The notes: generated by a model not told the origin, from the letters alone. A stretch of DNA of 34,724 nt from CAYQVO01 sp964421085 (GCA_964421085.1 CAYQVO010000039.1:1-34724), one strand, 5' to 3'. Counted from the stretch's first letter, positions 1 to 8,878 are shown. Numbers and translations are program-made.

Positions 1-153
1 GTTGTCGCATCAATTTCACAAAGAGTTATCGCATGTTGGGCGGCAGATGGTGCACAAAAATTTAAGCCTGTTGTCAACTAATGAAAAATCCCGGAAAAAT
101 CGACTGGTTACGCAGCTTTTTTTGAAGGGGACCAGATAGTCACGCAGTATCAC

Positions 154-180
154 TCAGGCAGCCTCTGCTGCCTGATTTTT
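154..180 (+). terminator. Rho-independent terminator
   Basis: Two perfectly complementary 9-base arms, TCAGGCAGC (154-162) and GCTGCCTGA (167-175), enclose a CTCT loop and are followed directly by five T. This is a textbook intrinsic terminator on the plus strand. It should end a gene lying mostly off the left edge. One open frame over bases 1-81 ends at a TAA and could be that gene's last codons, but it is too short to support. Confidence 0.8.
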
Positions 181-250
181 GAATTCGCGAATAGTTGCTG
201 AAACAAGCGGAAGTTGAAAATACCGACCGTAATGGAATAAGTTTTCAGGA

Positions 251-1372
251 ATGAGCTACGGAAATATGAACGCCGAGTATCATCGATATCTTCGCAGCAT
301 ACTGACTGACGATTTCTCCGTCTTTAAGTTAAGCCGCGCCGGGGGAAGCATAGCAACGACCGGCGGAATGATGAGATTCAATCTCTCGAAGGGTTTTCCT
401 CTCATCAATACAAAGAAGCTTTTTTACCGCGGCATTCTCCATGAAGTTGTGTGGTTTCTCAACGGTCCGGAAGCTGACGGTGAGCTGCACATAGATTATC
501 TGCTCCGGAACAAGTGCGGTTTCTGGACGGGAAATCTTTTCGATTTCTATCTCAAGAAACAGAAAAAAAATCTCGAGAAGTATTCACCCGAATGGAACGA
601 CACTTATTCCTGGTTCGAGGATCAATTGAAGAATAACGTGGAGTTTCTTCGTGAACACGGAAGTCTCGGCCGGCCCTACAGCGCGCAGTGGCGTGACTGG
701 CGGTGCAGCTCCGGCGGCTCGGTCGATCAACTCGTATCTGCCTTTGAACAGCTCAAGGCCCTGTCTGACAGCCGCCGGATTATTGTAATGGCCTGGAGGC
801 CTGATGAGCTGAACAATATGGCTCTGCCGCCATGCCATATGTCCATGCAGTTCGTAGTAATGAAAGAACGCCTGGACATTCAGATGCTGCAGCGATCGTG
901 CGATTCTTTTCTCGGCGTCCCCTTCAATATTGCGAGCTATGCGGCTATCGGCACGTTTGCGGCTGCCTGGACCGGGCTCAAGCCCGGAATCTTTACACAT
1001 CACCTCGTCGACACTCACATATACACGGGCGGACGCGCTCAATCGGCATGGTATGAGGCGAATTTCGATGAACTCAGGACCCGCGTCAGGAACGCAGAGA
1101 CGGCGGAAAGTTTTCTCGAAATAAAAGAGTGGATTCTGGAAGAGTCGCCGGAGGGTGTGATGCGCGACGAAGAGAACATGGATCATGTCACCGCAGTGCT
1201 CGAGCAGCTCTCACGCGACACTGAACTGTACCCGTGTGCGGAGCTCGCTGTAAAAGTCGACAGAAATCTCGGGGCGAAGGAAATTCTTGACTCAGTTTCC
1301 TTCGAAGACTTCACTGTCTCAGGGTACAAGGATAATCATTATCCTGAGATCAGAAGAAAGATGGCCGTGTAG
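251..1372 (+). CDS. thyA: Thymidylate synthase (folate-dependent), enlarged form
   Basis: Converts dUMP to dTMP with methylene-tetrahydrofolate in the cytoplasm. Visible family motifs: the catalytic cysteine in PPCHMSMQF (Cys195), QRSCDSFLGVPFNIASYA (212-230, dUMP-binding Arg and Asn), DTHIY (254-258), and the C-terminal Ala-Val found in many ThyA proteins. At 373 aa it is about 100 longer than E. coli ThyA. The extra residues fall in two places: about 90-135, before the GRPYSAQWRDW motif, and about 275-330, after DTHIY. Catalytic motifs are intact, so it should be active. The ATG at 251 directly abuts AGGA, which is too close for a normal ribosome site. The in-frame ATG at 266 (MNAEYHRYL) aligns better with the family N-terminus and may be the real start. 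It converges with argG 20 bases downstream. Confidence 0.95.
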   Translation: MSYGNMNAEYHRYLRSILTDDFSVFKLSRAGGSIATTGGMMRFNLSKGFPLINTKKLFYRGILHEVVWFLNGPEADGELHIDYLLRNKCGFWTGNLFDFYLKKQKKNLEKYSPEWNDTYSWFEDQLKNNVEFLREHGSLGRPYSAQWRDWRCSSGGSVDQLVSAFEQLKALSDSRRIIVMAWRPDELNNMALPPCHMSMQFVVMKERLDIQMLQRSCDSFLGVPFNIASYAAIGTFAAAWTGLKPGIFTHHLVDTHIYTGGRAQSAWYEANFDELRTRVRNAETAESFLEIKEWILEESPEGVMRDEENMDHVTAVLEQLSRDTELYPCAELAVKVDRNLGAKEILDSVSFEDFTVSGYKDNHYPEIRRKMAV

Positions 1373-1392
1373 TGCCGCGCGCCGAGATGCAG

Positions 1393-2727
1393 TTACTCCT
1401 TCTTCTCATTCCCGAGCAGCAGACCTTCGACCTGAGCATCGAGAGAAAGCACGCCTGCCCTGCTGTAAACAAGGAGTTTCTCACGCGAATCGGCGATGTC
1501 GAGATTCCGCATCGTCAACTGCCCGATCCGATCTTCAGGTGAAAACTCGCCTTTTCCGCTCTCCATTGTCAGCCGCTCAGGATGATACGTCAGATTCGGA
1601 CCTGTCGTGTCAAGGATTGTATAATCGTCTCCCCGGCGAAGTTCGAGTGTGACTTCACCGGTTACAGCCTTGCCGACCCATTTTTGAACGCTTTCGCGAA
1701 GCATCAGGGCTTGAGGATCAAACCACCGGCCTTCGTATGCCAGGCGTCCGAGACGCCGTCCCATGGTGCGATAGTTGTCGATTGTTCCTTCGTTGTGAAT
1801 GGCAGTGACGAGGCGTTCATAGGCTATATGGAGGATGGCCATGCCGGGAGCTTCGTACACGCCCCGGCTCTTTGCTTCAATGACTCTGTTTTCGATCTGA
1901 TCGGACATTCCAATACCGTGCCTTCCGCCGATTTCATTGGCTTTGTACACCAGTTCGACTGGATCGAGTTCCACTCCGTTTATGGAGACCGGGAAACCTT
2001 CATTGAACCGGACTGAAACAGTTTCATTCTTTATTTCAACTGAAGGATCCCAGAAGCGTACACCCATTATGGGGTCGACGATGTACATTCCTTTTTCGAG
2101 AAACTCCAGGTCCTTCGCTTCGTGAGTGGCGCCCCAGATGTTTGCATCGGTTGAATACGCCTTTTCAGGGCTCATTTTGTATTTAAACTCGAGCTCCGCA
2201 AGCCATTCACTCATTTCCTTACGGCCCCCCAAAGACTTTACAAAATCGGTGTCGAGCCAGGGTTTGTAAATTCTCAGTGAAGAATTTGCGAGAAGTCCGT
2301 ACCTGTAGAAACGTTCTATGTCGTTTCCTTTGTATGTTGAACCGTCACCCCAGATCGTAACGCCATCCTCGCGCATTGCGTTGACAAGCATCGTGCCTGT
2401 TACCGCCCGGCCAAAGGGGGTGGTATTGAAGTACGTCCTTCCCGCCGTGGAAATGTGGAAGGCTCCGCACATGAGCCCGGATAGTCCCTCATGTACAAGC
2501 TCTTTCCGGCAGTCGAGCAGACGGGCATTTTCCGCTCCATATTCGCGGGCGCGAACGGGGATATCGTCAAAATTATGCTCGTCATACTGTCCCAGGTTTG
2601 CCGTATAAGTGTACGGGACCGCGCCTTTCCGGCGCATCCAGGCAACTGCAGCGCACGTATCAAGGCCGCCTGAAAAGGCTATTCCCACCTTTTCTCCCAT
2701 CGGCAACGACATAAGAATATTGCCCAT
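1393..2727 (-). CDS. argG: Argininosuccinate synthase
   Basis: Joins citrulline and aspartate using ATP to give argininosuccinate, the penultimate step of arginine synthesis. The N-terminal PP-loop AFSGGLDTCAAVAWM (17-31) binds ATP. The 444-aa length and features such as GDGSTYKGNDIERF match the E. coli-type subfamily (about 447 aa) rather than the shorter about 400-aa type. An AGGAGG ribosome site (2732-2737) lies four bases upstream of the ATG. No other arginine genes are adjacent, so it seems to be transcribed alone. It is divergent from the methyltransferase gene across about 207 bases, where I see no clear operator. Confidence 0.96.
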   Translation of the reverse strand: MGNILMSLPMGEKVGIAFSGGLDTCAAVAWMRRKGAVPYTYTANLGQYDEHNFDDIPVRAREYGAENARLLDCRKELVHEGLSGLMCGAFHISTAGRTYFNTTPFGRAVTGTMLVNAMREDGVTIWGDGSTYKGNDIERFYRYGLLANSSLRIYKPWLDTDFVKSLGGRKEMSEWLAELEFKYKMSPEKAYSTDANIWGATHEAKDLEFLEKGMYIVDPIMGVRFWDPSVEIKNETVSVRFNEGFPVSINGVELDPVELVYKANEIGGRHGIGMSDQIENRVIEAKSRGVYEAPGMAILHIAYERLVTAIHNEGTIDNYRTMGRRLGRLAYEGRWFDPQALMLRESVQKWVGKAVTGEVTLELRRGDDYTILDTTGPNLTYHPERLTMESGKGEFSPEDRIGQLTMRNLDIADSREKLLVYSRAGVLSLDAQVEGLLLGNEKKE

Positions 2728-2934
2728 AAGTCCTCCTGACGTTATCCCCGGGGCACTTGGCCGCCCCGTTCCGGGAAACGATACCCGAAAAGCGGGTCGT
2801 ATTGAAAGAACAGGGCTGAGAACGGACCCTCAGGCGTTTTGGGTCGATTGACAGAACCATGATCCCCTGTAAAAGTATTTATGGCCGGAATATACCGCCC
2901 CGCCTACGGAAATGTTGTTTAACAGGAACAGCCG

Positions 2935-3744
2935 GTGATCGCGCAGGATTCACTCTTCGATGAACGAAGGCTTCAGGCTTTCAGGGCGGCGATCCTTCAT
3001 TATGTTAAGCCAGGCATGCGGGTGCTTGAGATCGGTGGGAAAAGGGGCGACCTCTCTTCCATTGCATCACAGGCCGGAGCGGCTGTCGGATGTGTGGTGG
3101 AGAGTGCCGAGGCAGCCCGGAACACCGAGACATTTCTGCATGAAAAAGGATGCGTCAACGTGGAAGTAGTCATCGCGGATCCTGCCTCATGGGCGCCGGA
3201 ATCTCCTGTGGACATTGTATTATGCGACACACTTGAGCCTTTGCTTCTGTGCTCCCGGCAGATAAGCCTCATATCAGCGTTCAAGCGGAATTACGAAGAG
3301 AAGTTTGGAGGTGAAGAGATTCCTGTGATCCTTCCCGAGGCGACCCTGCTTGCTGTTCAGGCTGTGCAGTATCAGTTCGATTCGGCCCGGACGCCGGTGT
3401 CGTCTGATCCGTATTCTGCTGATGCCTCCATAATAGAGCTGAGCAACCCGATTGTTTACAGTACCTTCCAGTACAGGGATCCTCTTCCGCTGGACTTTTC
3501 GTGGAGCGGTAACCTTGCGCTTGTGCGTGAGGGAACTTTGACGGGGCTTCGCTTCATCACAAAGAATGTCCTGGCGATACTTATCGAGGCCAATACGGCA
3601 GTTGACTGGCATAACGAGTACATCACAATCCCAGTGACTGTGGATGTGGTTGTTAAATCAGAGGAAATCGTGCGGGTCACTTTCAGGCACGAAGCAGGTG
3701 GAAGCCTGGAGGACCTGGCGGCGACCATAGAAGTCTCCAGATAA
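2935..3744 (+). CDS. Class I SAM-dependent methyltransferase, PRMT-like
   Basis: Probable cytoplasmic methyltransferase. Motif I is VLEIGGKRG (30-38), with an acidic residue at the end of the next strand (VVESAEAA) and a post-II strand VDIVLCDTLEPLL (92-104). That last motif sits where protein arginine methyltransferases carry their double-Glu loop; here only one Glu is obvious. The second half (about 125-269) is predicted to be mostly beta strand, like the PRMT barrel domain, and includes RFITKNVLAI and ITIPVTVDVVV. The GTG start is supported by AGGA (2924-2927) seven bases upstream. The substrate is unknown. The overall PRMT-like layout is inferred from motif order and strand pattern. Another natural-product or small-molecule methyltransferase is possible. 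Confidence 0.6.
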   Translation: MIAQDSLFDERRLQAFRAAILHYVKPGMRVLEIGGKRGDLSSIASQAGAAVGCVVESAEAARNTETFLHEKGCVNVEVVIADPASWAPESPVDIVLCDTLEPLLLCSRQISLISAFKRNYEEKFGGEEIPVILPEATLLAVQAVQYQFDSARTPVSSDPYSADASIIELSNPIVYSTFQYRDPLPLDFSWSGNLALVREGTLTGLRFITKNVLAILIEANTAVDWHNEYITIPVTVDVVVKSEEIVRVTFRHEAGGSLEDLAATIEVSR

Positions 3745-3834
3745 GTCCTCATCAATCGGCCGTTTCCCTGTCATTGAGCTGACCGCGGAAAACCTATATA
3801 ACTGGAAAAGGTTCTTTTTTAACCAGGTATGTAA

Positions 3835-5082
3835 ATGGCTGATAAGAGACGAGTTGTCATAACAGGAATTGGAATAATCTCTCCCATTGGAAATTCCACT
3901 GCAGCAGCGTGGGAAGCCGCACTCGCAGGTGAGTCGGGGGTTGGACTTATAACACGCTTCGATACGACGGACTTCCCGAGCAGGATTGCCGGAGAGGTGA
4001 AAAATTTCAACGTGGGAGAATATATTGAGCCGAAAGAGGTCAAAAAGCTCGACCTCTTCTCCCAGTATGCTATTGCCGCGTCTCAGGAAGCCTGGGACCA
4101 GTCGAAGATTGCGTCGTCAGGCATACCGTTCGAGCGAATAGGAAGCATATTCGGTGTTGGAATCGGAGGGCTGTATACGCTGCAGAAGTACCATGAAGCG
4201 TTCCTGAACGGCGGGGTGCGGAAGATATCACCTTTCCTTATTCCCGGCATGATTTCCAATCTGGCTCCGGGCAATATTGCAATCAGGTATGGAATAAAGG
4301 GCATTAACTATACGCTGACCAGCGCGTGTGCTTCAGCTACGCATGCGATTGGTGAGGCGTGGCGGGCGATTCGTGACGGGCTGCAGGACGCTGTAGTGAC
4401 AGGCGGAAGCGAAGCGACAATTACGACGATTGGAATCGGGGGCTTCTGTTCGATGAAGGCTCTTTCCACGCGGAATGACGCGCCGCAGAAAGCCTCCCGT
4501 CCGTTCGACAAGGAGAGGGACGGATTTGTGATGGGAGAGGGATCTGCAGTGCTGATTCTCGAAGCGATGGACCTTGCAGTGAAGCGGGGCGCTCCAATCA
4601 TTGCGGAGGTGACCGGTTACGGAGCATCATGCGATGCTTATCATATCACTGCTCCGAGCGAGGATGGCGATGGCGCTGTATCCTGCATGAATAACGCTCT
4701 TCTGAGCGCAGGACTCAAGCCTGAAGACATCACTTACATCAACGCGCACGGGACTTCCACCCCCTTCAACGACAAGATTGAGAGCGCGGCGATTAAGAAG
4801 TTGTTCGGCCCATGGGCAAAGGAAGGTCTTTGTGTGAGTTCGACGAAATCAATGACAGGGCACCTGCTTGGAGCTGCCGGGGCTGTTGAAGCCGCGTTCG
4901 CTGCGCTTGCAGTTCGCGACGGTATTATTCCTCCAACCATAAATCTCGACAATCCGGACGACGAATGCGACCTGGATTTTGTGCCGCATAAGAGCCGCAA
5001 GGTGGATGTGAAGGCCGTGCTCTCGAATTCATTCGGTTTCGGCGGCACTAACGCTTCTGTCGTCATCAGTGCCGTACGGTAG
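3835..5082 (+). CDS. fabF: 3-oxoacyl-[acyl-carrier-protein] synthase II
   Basis: Condensing enzyme of type II fatty-acid synthesis that extends acyl-ACP with malonyl-ACP. The Cys-His-His triad is complete: Cys165 in TSACASATH, His305 in NAHGTSTP and His343 in KSMTGHLLGAAG. The glycine-rich C-terminal SFGFGGTNASVV is present. Length (415 aa) and N-terminal VVITGIGIISPIGN are typical. The first motif phenylalanine gate region (FGFGG) is intact, so it is a true KS rather than a chain-length factor. It is followed after 25 bases by a small acidic gene, probably in the same transcript. No acpP or fabG is adjacent, so this is an isolated copy. Confidence 0.95.
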   Translation: MADKRRVVITGIGIISPIGNSTAAAWEAALAGESGVGLITRFDTTDFPSRIAGEVKNFNVGEYIEPKEVKKLDLFSQYAIAASQEAWDQSKIASSGIPFERIGSIFGVGIGGLYTLQKYHEAFLNGGVRKISPFLIPGMISNLAPGNIAIRYGIKGINYTLTSACASATHAIGEAWRAIRDGLQDAVVTGGSEATITTIGIGGFCSMKALSTRNDAPQKASRPFDKERDGFVMGEGSAVLILEAMDLAVKRGAPIIAEVTGYGASCDAYHITAPSEDGDGAVSCMNNALLSAGLKPEDITYINAHGTSTPFNDKIESAAIKKLFGPWAKEGLCVSSTKSMTGHLLGAAGAVEAAFAALAVRDGIIPPTINLDNPDDECDLDFVPHKSRKVDVKAVLSNSFGFGGTNASVVISAVR

Positions 5083-5107
5083 CCTCCTTACCCGGAGTTG
5101 CCTGTAA

Positions 5108-5326
5108 ATGGCTGACGACTTTCTCGAAGAAAAGATCAGAGCCGAGGACATTCTCCTCGGATCTATTGGCTTCGGCGAAGAAGCCAGGATCACTTTTCTG
5201 GAGCGCACTGATGCCGGCTATCGCGGCAGGGGAAAGTTCGCGGACGGCGAAGAATTCGAGTTTGAATCAGACGAAGAACTCGACGCGCTGGAGGTCTGGG
5301 CGCTTGGTGTGCTGCTGAAAAAGTGA
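5108..5326 (+). CDS. Small acidic protein of unknown function
   Basis: A 72-residue, strongly acidic protein with no family I recognise. It has alternating short beta-like stretches (EEARITFLERTDAGYRGRGK, then a run of Glu and Asp about 44-58) and a hydrophobic C-terminal helix (LEVWALGVLLKK). There is no signal peptide or membrane segment. A GGAG site (5094-5097) precedes the ATG by ten bases. It follows fabF by 25 bases on the same strand, so co-transcription is likely, but nothing visible ties it to fatty-acid synthesis. It is not an acyl carrier protein: the DSL phosphopantetheine motif is absent. Confidence 0.6.
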   Translation: MADDFLEEKIRAEDILLGSIGFGEEARITFLERTDAGYRGRGKFADGEEFEFESDEELDALEVWALGVLLKK

Positions 5327-5471
5327 ATGCTGCGGGAATAGAGGCTGTCCCGGCCCGGTCCTTTTCCCATTGCGATGGCGTGCGGACTGAATTCGATCTG
5401 CCGGCAGCGTGCGGTTGTCACAGCTCTTCCAAAAAAATATCAGTGTGGGGAATTATATACACGGGAAGGCG

Positions 5472-6527
5472 TCACTCAATGGAGAGCTGGAAGGAATTTT
5501 CAAGAGTCTCCTTCAGGCGCACGCAGTCCACGATTATATTCCCCTGGTCGGGGGGAGGCGGGTCTTCAGTTGAAGAAATCGCGACATAACGGTGACCGAG
5601 AGCCTCGGCAATATGCGCCATGCACATCTTTACGTCGGTAGAGAAGAATTCAAGCATGAAGGACTCACGGGGCATGAAGAGTGCATGAAGCATCCCCGAA
5701 CCATGAGGGCCCGCGATAGCGTGAGCCTGTGCGGCGATGCCGATTTGCTCCTTGACAGGCAGGTTCTCCATGAGTGTCTCCTGGAAACCGTATCTCCGCA
5801 GCAACGATTCCACCTCCTCCTGGTTGACCAGCCTTCTGTCTCTATGAAGAAAGCGGCGGGGAATGTAAATCCTGTCGCAGGATCGCAGGGGGTGCTTTGC
5901 TTTCCCTATCAGGCGGTCCCGTAACGCGGTGAACAGTCCGCCCGGGTGGTACATTTGATCGCCGTAGAAGTGCGTGGGGATCCAGAGATCGTTCGTGTTG
6001 ACCATGAAGTATTCCATGGGAAGACACCGCTCTTTGCTCACACCCAGCATTTCCATCGTTTCTTTCACCCATGGATTGACGTTGGACGCCGGGACTATAT
6101 ACGTCCCCGAAAACCCGCAAGCCTCCGCCACAATGACTTTGGGGAGAGAGTCGAGGATCCAGTGATAAAAGCAGTAACTGGCGGCAGAGACGAGAGATAC
6201 TGCGCTTTGGAGTTGTGGACAACCGTGGTTGCATGGCACCGGCTTCATCAGAAGGCTCTCATTCACCAGGGTGTGAGCATTCTGCTCATTGAGGATACGA
6301 TTTTCGAAGGTGAACAAAATGGCGTACGCACCGACGAACACTCCTCCGGGCAAACGGTAACATCCAAGTTTATGTTCAGAGCCTGTCAGATGCCGTGTCG
6401 TGCAGTCCGCAAATCCGGGCATGTGCACGAAGGATAGATTATCTTGAGGTAAGTCGAGCAGGGAAATGCACTGCTTTTCCACTTCCGACAGAAGGAGAGA
6501 TTCCGAAGTTTCACTTTCGTCTGCCAT
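5472..6527 (-). CDS. GT61-family (DUF563) glycosyltransferase
   Basis: Probable sugar transferase acting on surface or capsular glycan. Two hallmark GT61 stretches are present: YHWILDSLPK (121-130), the conserved 'H-W' block, and GPHGSGMLHALFMP (273-286), with the preceding PRRFLHRDRRLVNQEEV block. Length (351 aa) fits bacterial members. There is no membrane segment, so it is presumably cytoplasmic. A short-spaced AGGA site precedes the ATG. The upstream genes on this strand are unknown or broken and a GT2 gene lies beyond them, making this a loose glycan cluster. Acceptor and donor cannot be told from sequence. It converges with the fabF operon across 145 bases with no clear terminator. Confidence 0.85.
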   Translation of the reverse strand: MADESETSESLLLSEVEKQCISLLDLPQDNLSFVHMPGFADCTTRHLTGSEHKLGCYRLPGGVFVGAYAILFTFENRILNEQNAHTLVNESLLMKPVPCNHGCPQLQSAVSLVSAASYCFYHWILDSLPKVIVAEACGFSGTYIVPASNVNPWVKETMEMLGVSKERCLPMEYFMVNTNDLWIPTHFYGDQMYHPGGLFTALRDRLIGKAKHPLRSCDRIYIPRRFLHRDRRLVNQEEVESLLRRYGFQETLMENLPVKEQIGIAAQAHAIAGPHGSGMLHALFMPRESFMLEFFSTDVKMCMAHIAEALGHRYVAISSTEDPPPPDQGNIIVDCVRLKETLENSFQLSIE

Positions 6528-6588
6528 GTTTCCTGTAAAATACCTTCGTTCATCGAGTGCTGCAAGCGGGATTATCCCTTCGCCTGCG

Positions 6589-7122
6589 TCAGATTGTCAG
6601 ATCGAGGTGACTGTATCCCAGGAGCCGCATGCCCACATAAACAGGGAAGCAGAGTGTATGGAGGTCTTCATGCCCATTTTTCCGAAGGAGTCTGAAAACG
6701 AGTCCCCTGTCAATTCCGCACTCGTCCATGACGCGGTCCATGAGACGAAAGAAGTCAGACGGTGTCGAACTCAGACGCTTTTCACTGCGGCGCTGCAGCC
6801 TGTGTTAGTGCCCGGAGAATGGCGTCTCCCACTCCTCGGCGGAAAAGCAGTCACGCTTCCAGCCGGTGCGCGTGTCCGGAGGGTGCGGCATGTAGAGGAA
6901 GAAATTGTTGAGTAAGATATTGACATTGAATACACCGAAGTGGTGATTCGAAGGATCGGTGAGATCTGCAATTGTTGCAGCTTCCCGCGTGGAAATCTCC
7001 TCGTCTGTCACATTCATTTCCTGAAATGCCGGAGATGCAGCATCCATCAGGTAAGGACAGTCGATTACTAAGTTCAGCACAGGCTGAACGAAATAAGGGA
7101 TTGCCTTGAACCTGTATGACAA
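6589..7122 (-). pseudogene. Interrupted coding stretch of unknown function
   Basis: On the minus strand one frame reads like real protein from a TTG at 7122 to a TAA at 6805-6807 (105 aa, including EEISTREAATIADLTDPSNH and FGVFNVNILLNNFFLYMPHP). The same frame then continues past the stop to 6589 with equally protein-like sequence (DFFRLMDRVMDECGIDRG, HEDLHTLCFPVYVGMRLLGY). The downstream part has an ATG at 6741, giving 50 aa alone. Neither piece has a good ribosome site. The simplest reading is one gene broken by a stop, perhaps also separated by a frameshift from the 7202-7864 gene upstream. It could instead be two small genes or a sequencing error. No family is recognised. Confidence 0.4.
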
Positions 7123-7201
7123 TGGCCGAGTGGATCTAATAAAGGGCTTCGACGGTATTCTTCCTGAGTTTTCGGCGGAGCTTAACCAGCCGGCTGTTCG
7201 A

Positions 7202-7864
7202 TCAGGCTGCCCGTTTGAGGTGGTCCCTGCGCAACCGCCGGAAAACGTCGCTGTTTCCGAGATTGAACTGGTCGATATTCTTCTGGTCTCCCCGGAACTC
7301 CTCATTGCTTCGACCGTCGAGTTGTACAGGGTCCTTTGCCTCATTACGCAACTGACGCCTGAGGATCTCAAGGGGATCTCTCATTTCAGGATCTTTTTGT
7401 TCCGTCTCAGGCTGCGCTTCAGGCTCAGCGTCCATTCGCACTTTTTTGGTACGGACGCGCGGAGCAGAGAGGCCGGGTGTTGCCTTTCCTTTCCTTTTCT
7501 TCCGTCCTGGGCGGGGGGGCAGCCCTCGCTCCCTCCCGGGTGAGTTCGAGGGGAAGAGCCGCTCGTTTGAAAGGTCCATCCCGGCGTAGTTCCATCGAAG
7601 CGTGCCGGCATCTCTGATCAATCCTTCGGCATTGCCGCTTCCGCCCATGCGGTAAAATATATCGTGTATCGCCTCTTCGTTTCCCGTCGCTCTTACCGTT
7701 ACACCCTTCGCATTTCGCGTGGTTTCGATTACGATTCGCGAGTTTCCAGGGGTGAACGCCACGGCTTCCGCCATTTGATTTCTGCTCTCGCGGAGGTGGC
7801 CTGTGTAATTGTGTGAAAGATTGATATCGTCCAGCGTCTGCTGACTGGTCGTCGTGGCAAGCAT
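7202..7864 (-). CDS. Charged protein of unknown function
   Basis: About 220 residues with no recognised domain. The first 100 look globular (HNYTGHLRESRNQMAEAVAF, then RIVIETTRNAKGVTVRATGN). The middle (about 105-150) is a Pro/Arg/Lys-rich, probably disordered linker. The C-terminus is highly charged and helical, ending in FRRLRRDHLKRAA. I place the start at the ATG at 7864 because GAGAGG (7873-7878) sits eight bases upstream and a strong extended -10 promoter lies just before it. A TTG at 7870 is also in frame. The frame that looks coding changes immediately after its stop, so the annotated protein may be the N-terminal part of a frameshifted longer gene. Confidence 0.55.
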   Translation of the reverse strand: MLATTTSQQTLDDINLSHNYTGHLRESRNQMAEAVAFTPGNSRIVIETTRNAKGVTVRATGNEEAIHDIFYRMGGSGNAEGLIRDAGTLRWNYAGMDLSNERLFPSNSPGRERGLPPRPGRKKRKGKATPGLSAPRVRTKKVRMDAEPEAQPETEQKDPEMRDPLEILRRQLRNEAKDPVQLDGRSNEEFRGDQKNIDQFNLGNSDVFRRLRRDHLKRAA

Positions 7865-7884
7865 TTCCAAAACCTCTCATTTAA

Positions 7885-7893
7885 ATTATACCA
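7885..7893 (-). promoter_or_regulatory. Extended -10 promoter
   Basis: Read on the minus strand the sequence is TGGTATAAT, a perfect sigma-70 -10 hexamer with the TGn extension. No good -35 hexamer is visible, as often tolerated by extended -10 promoters. It would start transcription around 7878, leaving only about 14 bases before the ATG at 7864. The mRNA would therefore begin within or next to the GAGAGG ribosome site. Confidence 0.55.
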
Positions 7894-7987
7894 TTTATCC
7901 GGCGCTAAAAAACCATTTCGCGGCGTCCCGGTTCATGTAATAAGCTGAGCTAAGTAGCGCAATTTATTACTACGGGAGTCCGTGCGG

Positions 7988-8878
7988 ATGAGCATATACA
8001 GCATGATTTCCACTTCGGCTTCGGCGCGCTATACCCGGGCCGCGCTTTCGAGCTTTTTTGCCGCCACGCCGATTGAAAGCACAGACCGGTTTTATCTTAT
8101 CGATAACGATGGGGACTTTGACGGGACGGAAGAAAATGTTCCGTGCCGTATTGTAAAAAATCCCGCTCCCAGAAGCTTTGCCGAGAATGTGAACCGGGGG
8201 ATCTACGAGGCCCTTCAGCTGAAGACTTCCCTGTACTTCCTGAACAACGATGTGATTTTCCCGAGGGACTGGAGAAGTCCGCTCGCTGCCTCTCCTCCGG
8301 GAATTACTGCTCCGCTGTGTAATCAGCAGCTTCAGTACGAAAGCAGGGCGTTCAATGTGAAACACACGATGACCATCGACGAGTTCGAAGGCCATGAAGA
8401 GGATTTTGAAAAGATAGCGGCGGAGCACCGCTCGAAAGCCACGGGAGTGCAGCGCGTTTTATCTCTTCCATTTTTCTGTGTTTATCTTCCGCATGAAGTG
8501 CTTGATGCGCTGGGATATCTCGACGTTTCATTCGGGAAAGGAGGGGCGGAAGACAATGACTACTGTCTCCGCGCAGCCCTTGCGGGGATTCCTGTGCAGT
8601 TTGCCTGCGCCTCGTACGTGCTTCACTTCAGCGGAAAGTCGACATGGGCAGGGGCGGAAATGGAGGACGAAACCAGAGCGCGAGTATCACAGTACAGGCA
8701 GGCCTTCGAGGAGAAGTGGGGAAAGACTTTGTGCAGTCTCGTGATTGATTTCGACAATAAAGTGCTCGGACAGAACCGAAAGCTGGAGGCAGCCGCTCGG
8801 CAGGGAGATCTCAGAGCGCTCGTTGAATCCGCCCTTGAGCTCGACAAGCGGCCGGCGCCCCCTGTTAAAGTGAGGTAG
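7988..8878 (+). CDS. GT2-type glycosyltransferase
   Basis: Probable cytoplasmic or membrane-peripheral glycosyltransferase of the GT-A fold. The N-terminal strand ends YLIDNDG (37-43), the nucleotide-sugar metal site is FLNNDV (84-89, in place of DxD), and the late acidic motif GGAEDNDYCLRA (185-196) supplies the ED catalytic base, typical of rhamnosyl/galactosyl-type GT2 enzymes. The first residues are shorter than usual: the canonical VV.Y N-terminus is replaced by YSMISTSASARYTRAAL. The ATG at 7988 is chosen because GGGAG (7974-7978) is nine bases upstream; a GTG six bases earlier is in frame but too close. It is divergent from the unknown gene at 7864. The target is unknown. Confidence 0.75.
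   Translation: MSIYSMISTSASARYTRAALSSFFAATPIESTDRFYLIDNDGDFDGTEENVPCRIVKNPAPRSFAENVNRGIYEALQLKTSLYFLNNDVIFPRDWRSPLAASPPGITAPLCNQQLQYESRAFNVKHTMTIDEFEGHEEDFEKIAAEHRSKATGVQRVLSLPFFCVYLPHEVLDALGYLDVSFGKGGAEDNDYCLRAALAGIPVQFACASYVLHFSGKSTWAGAEMEDETRARVSQYRQAFEEKWGKTLCSLVIDFDNKVLGQNRKLEAAARQGDLRALVESALELDKRPAPPVKVR

Noticed and set aside
1..34. Near-repeat GTTGTCGCAT and GTTATCGCAT
   Set aside because: Two imperfect 10-base copies only; no array, so not a CRISPR or iteron set.
1..81. End of a gene at the left edge
   Set aside because: Only 26 codons in one frame, and another frame is open longer; a gene probably ended here given the terminator, but its identity cannot be told.
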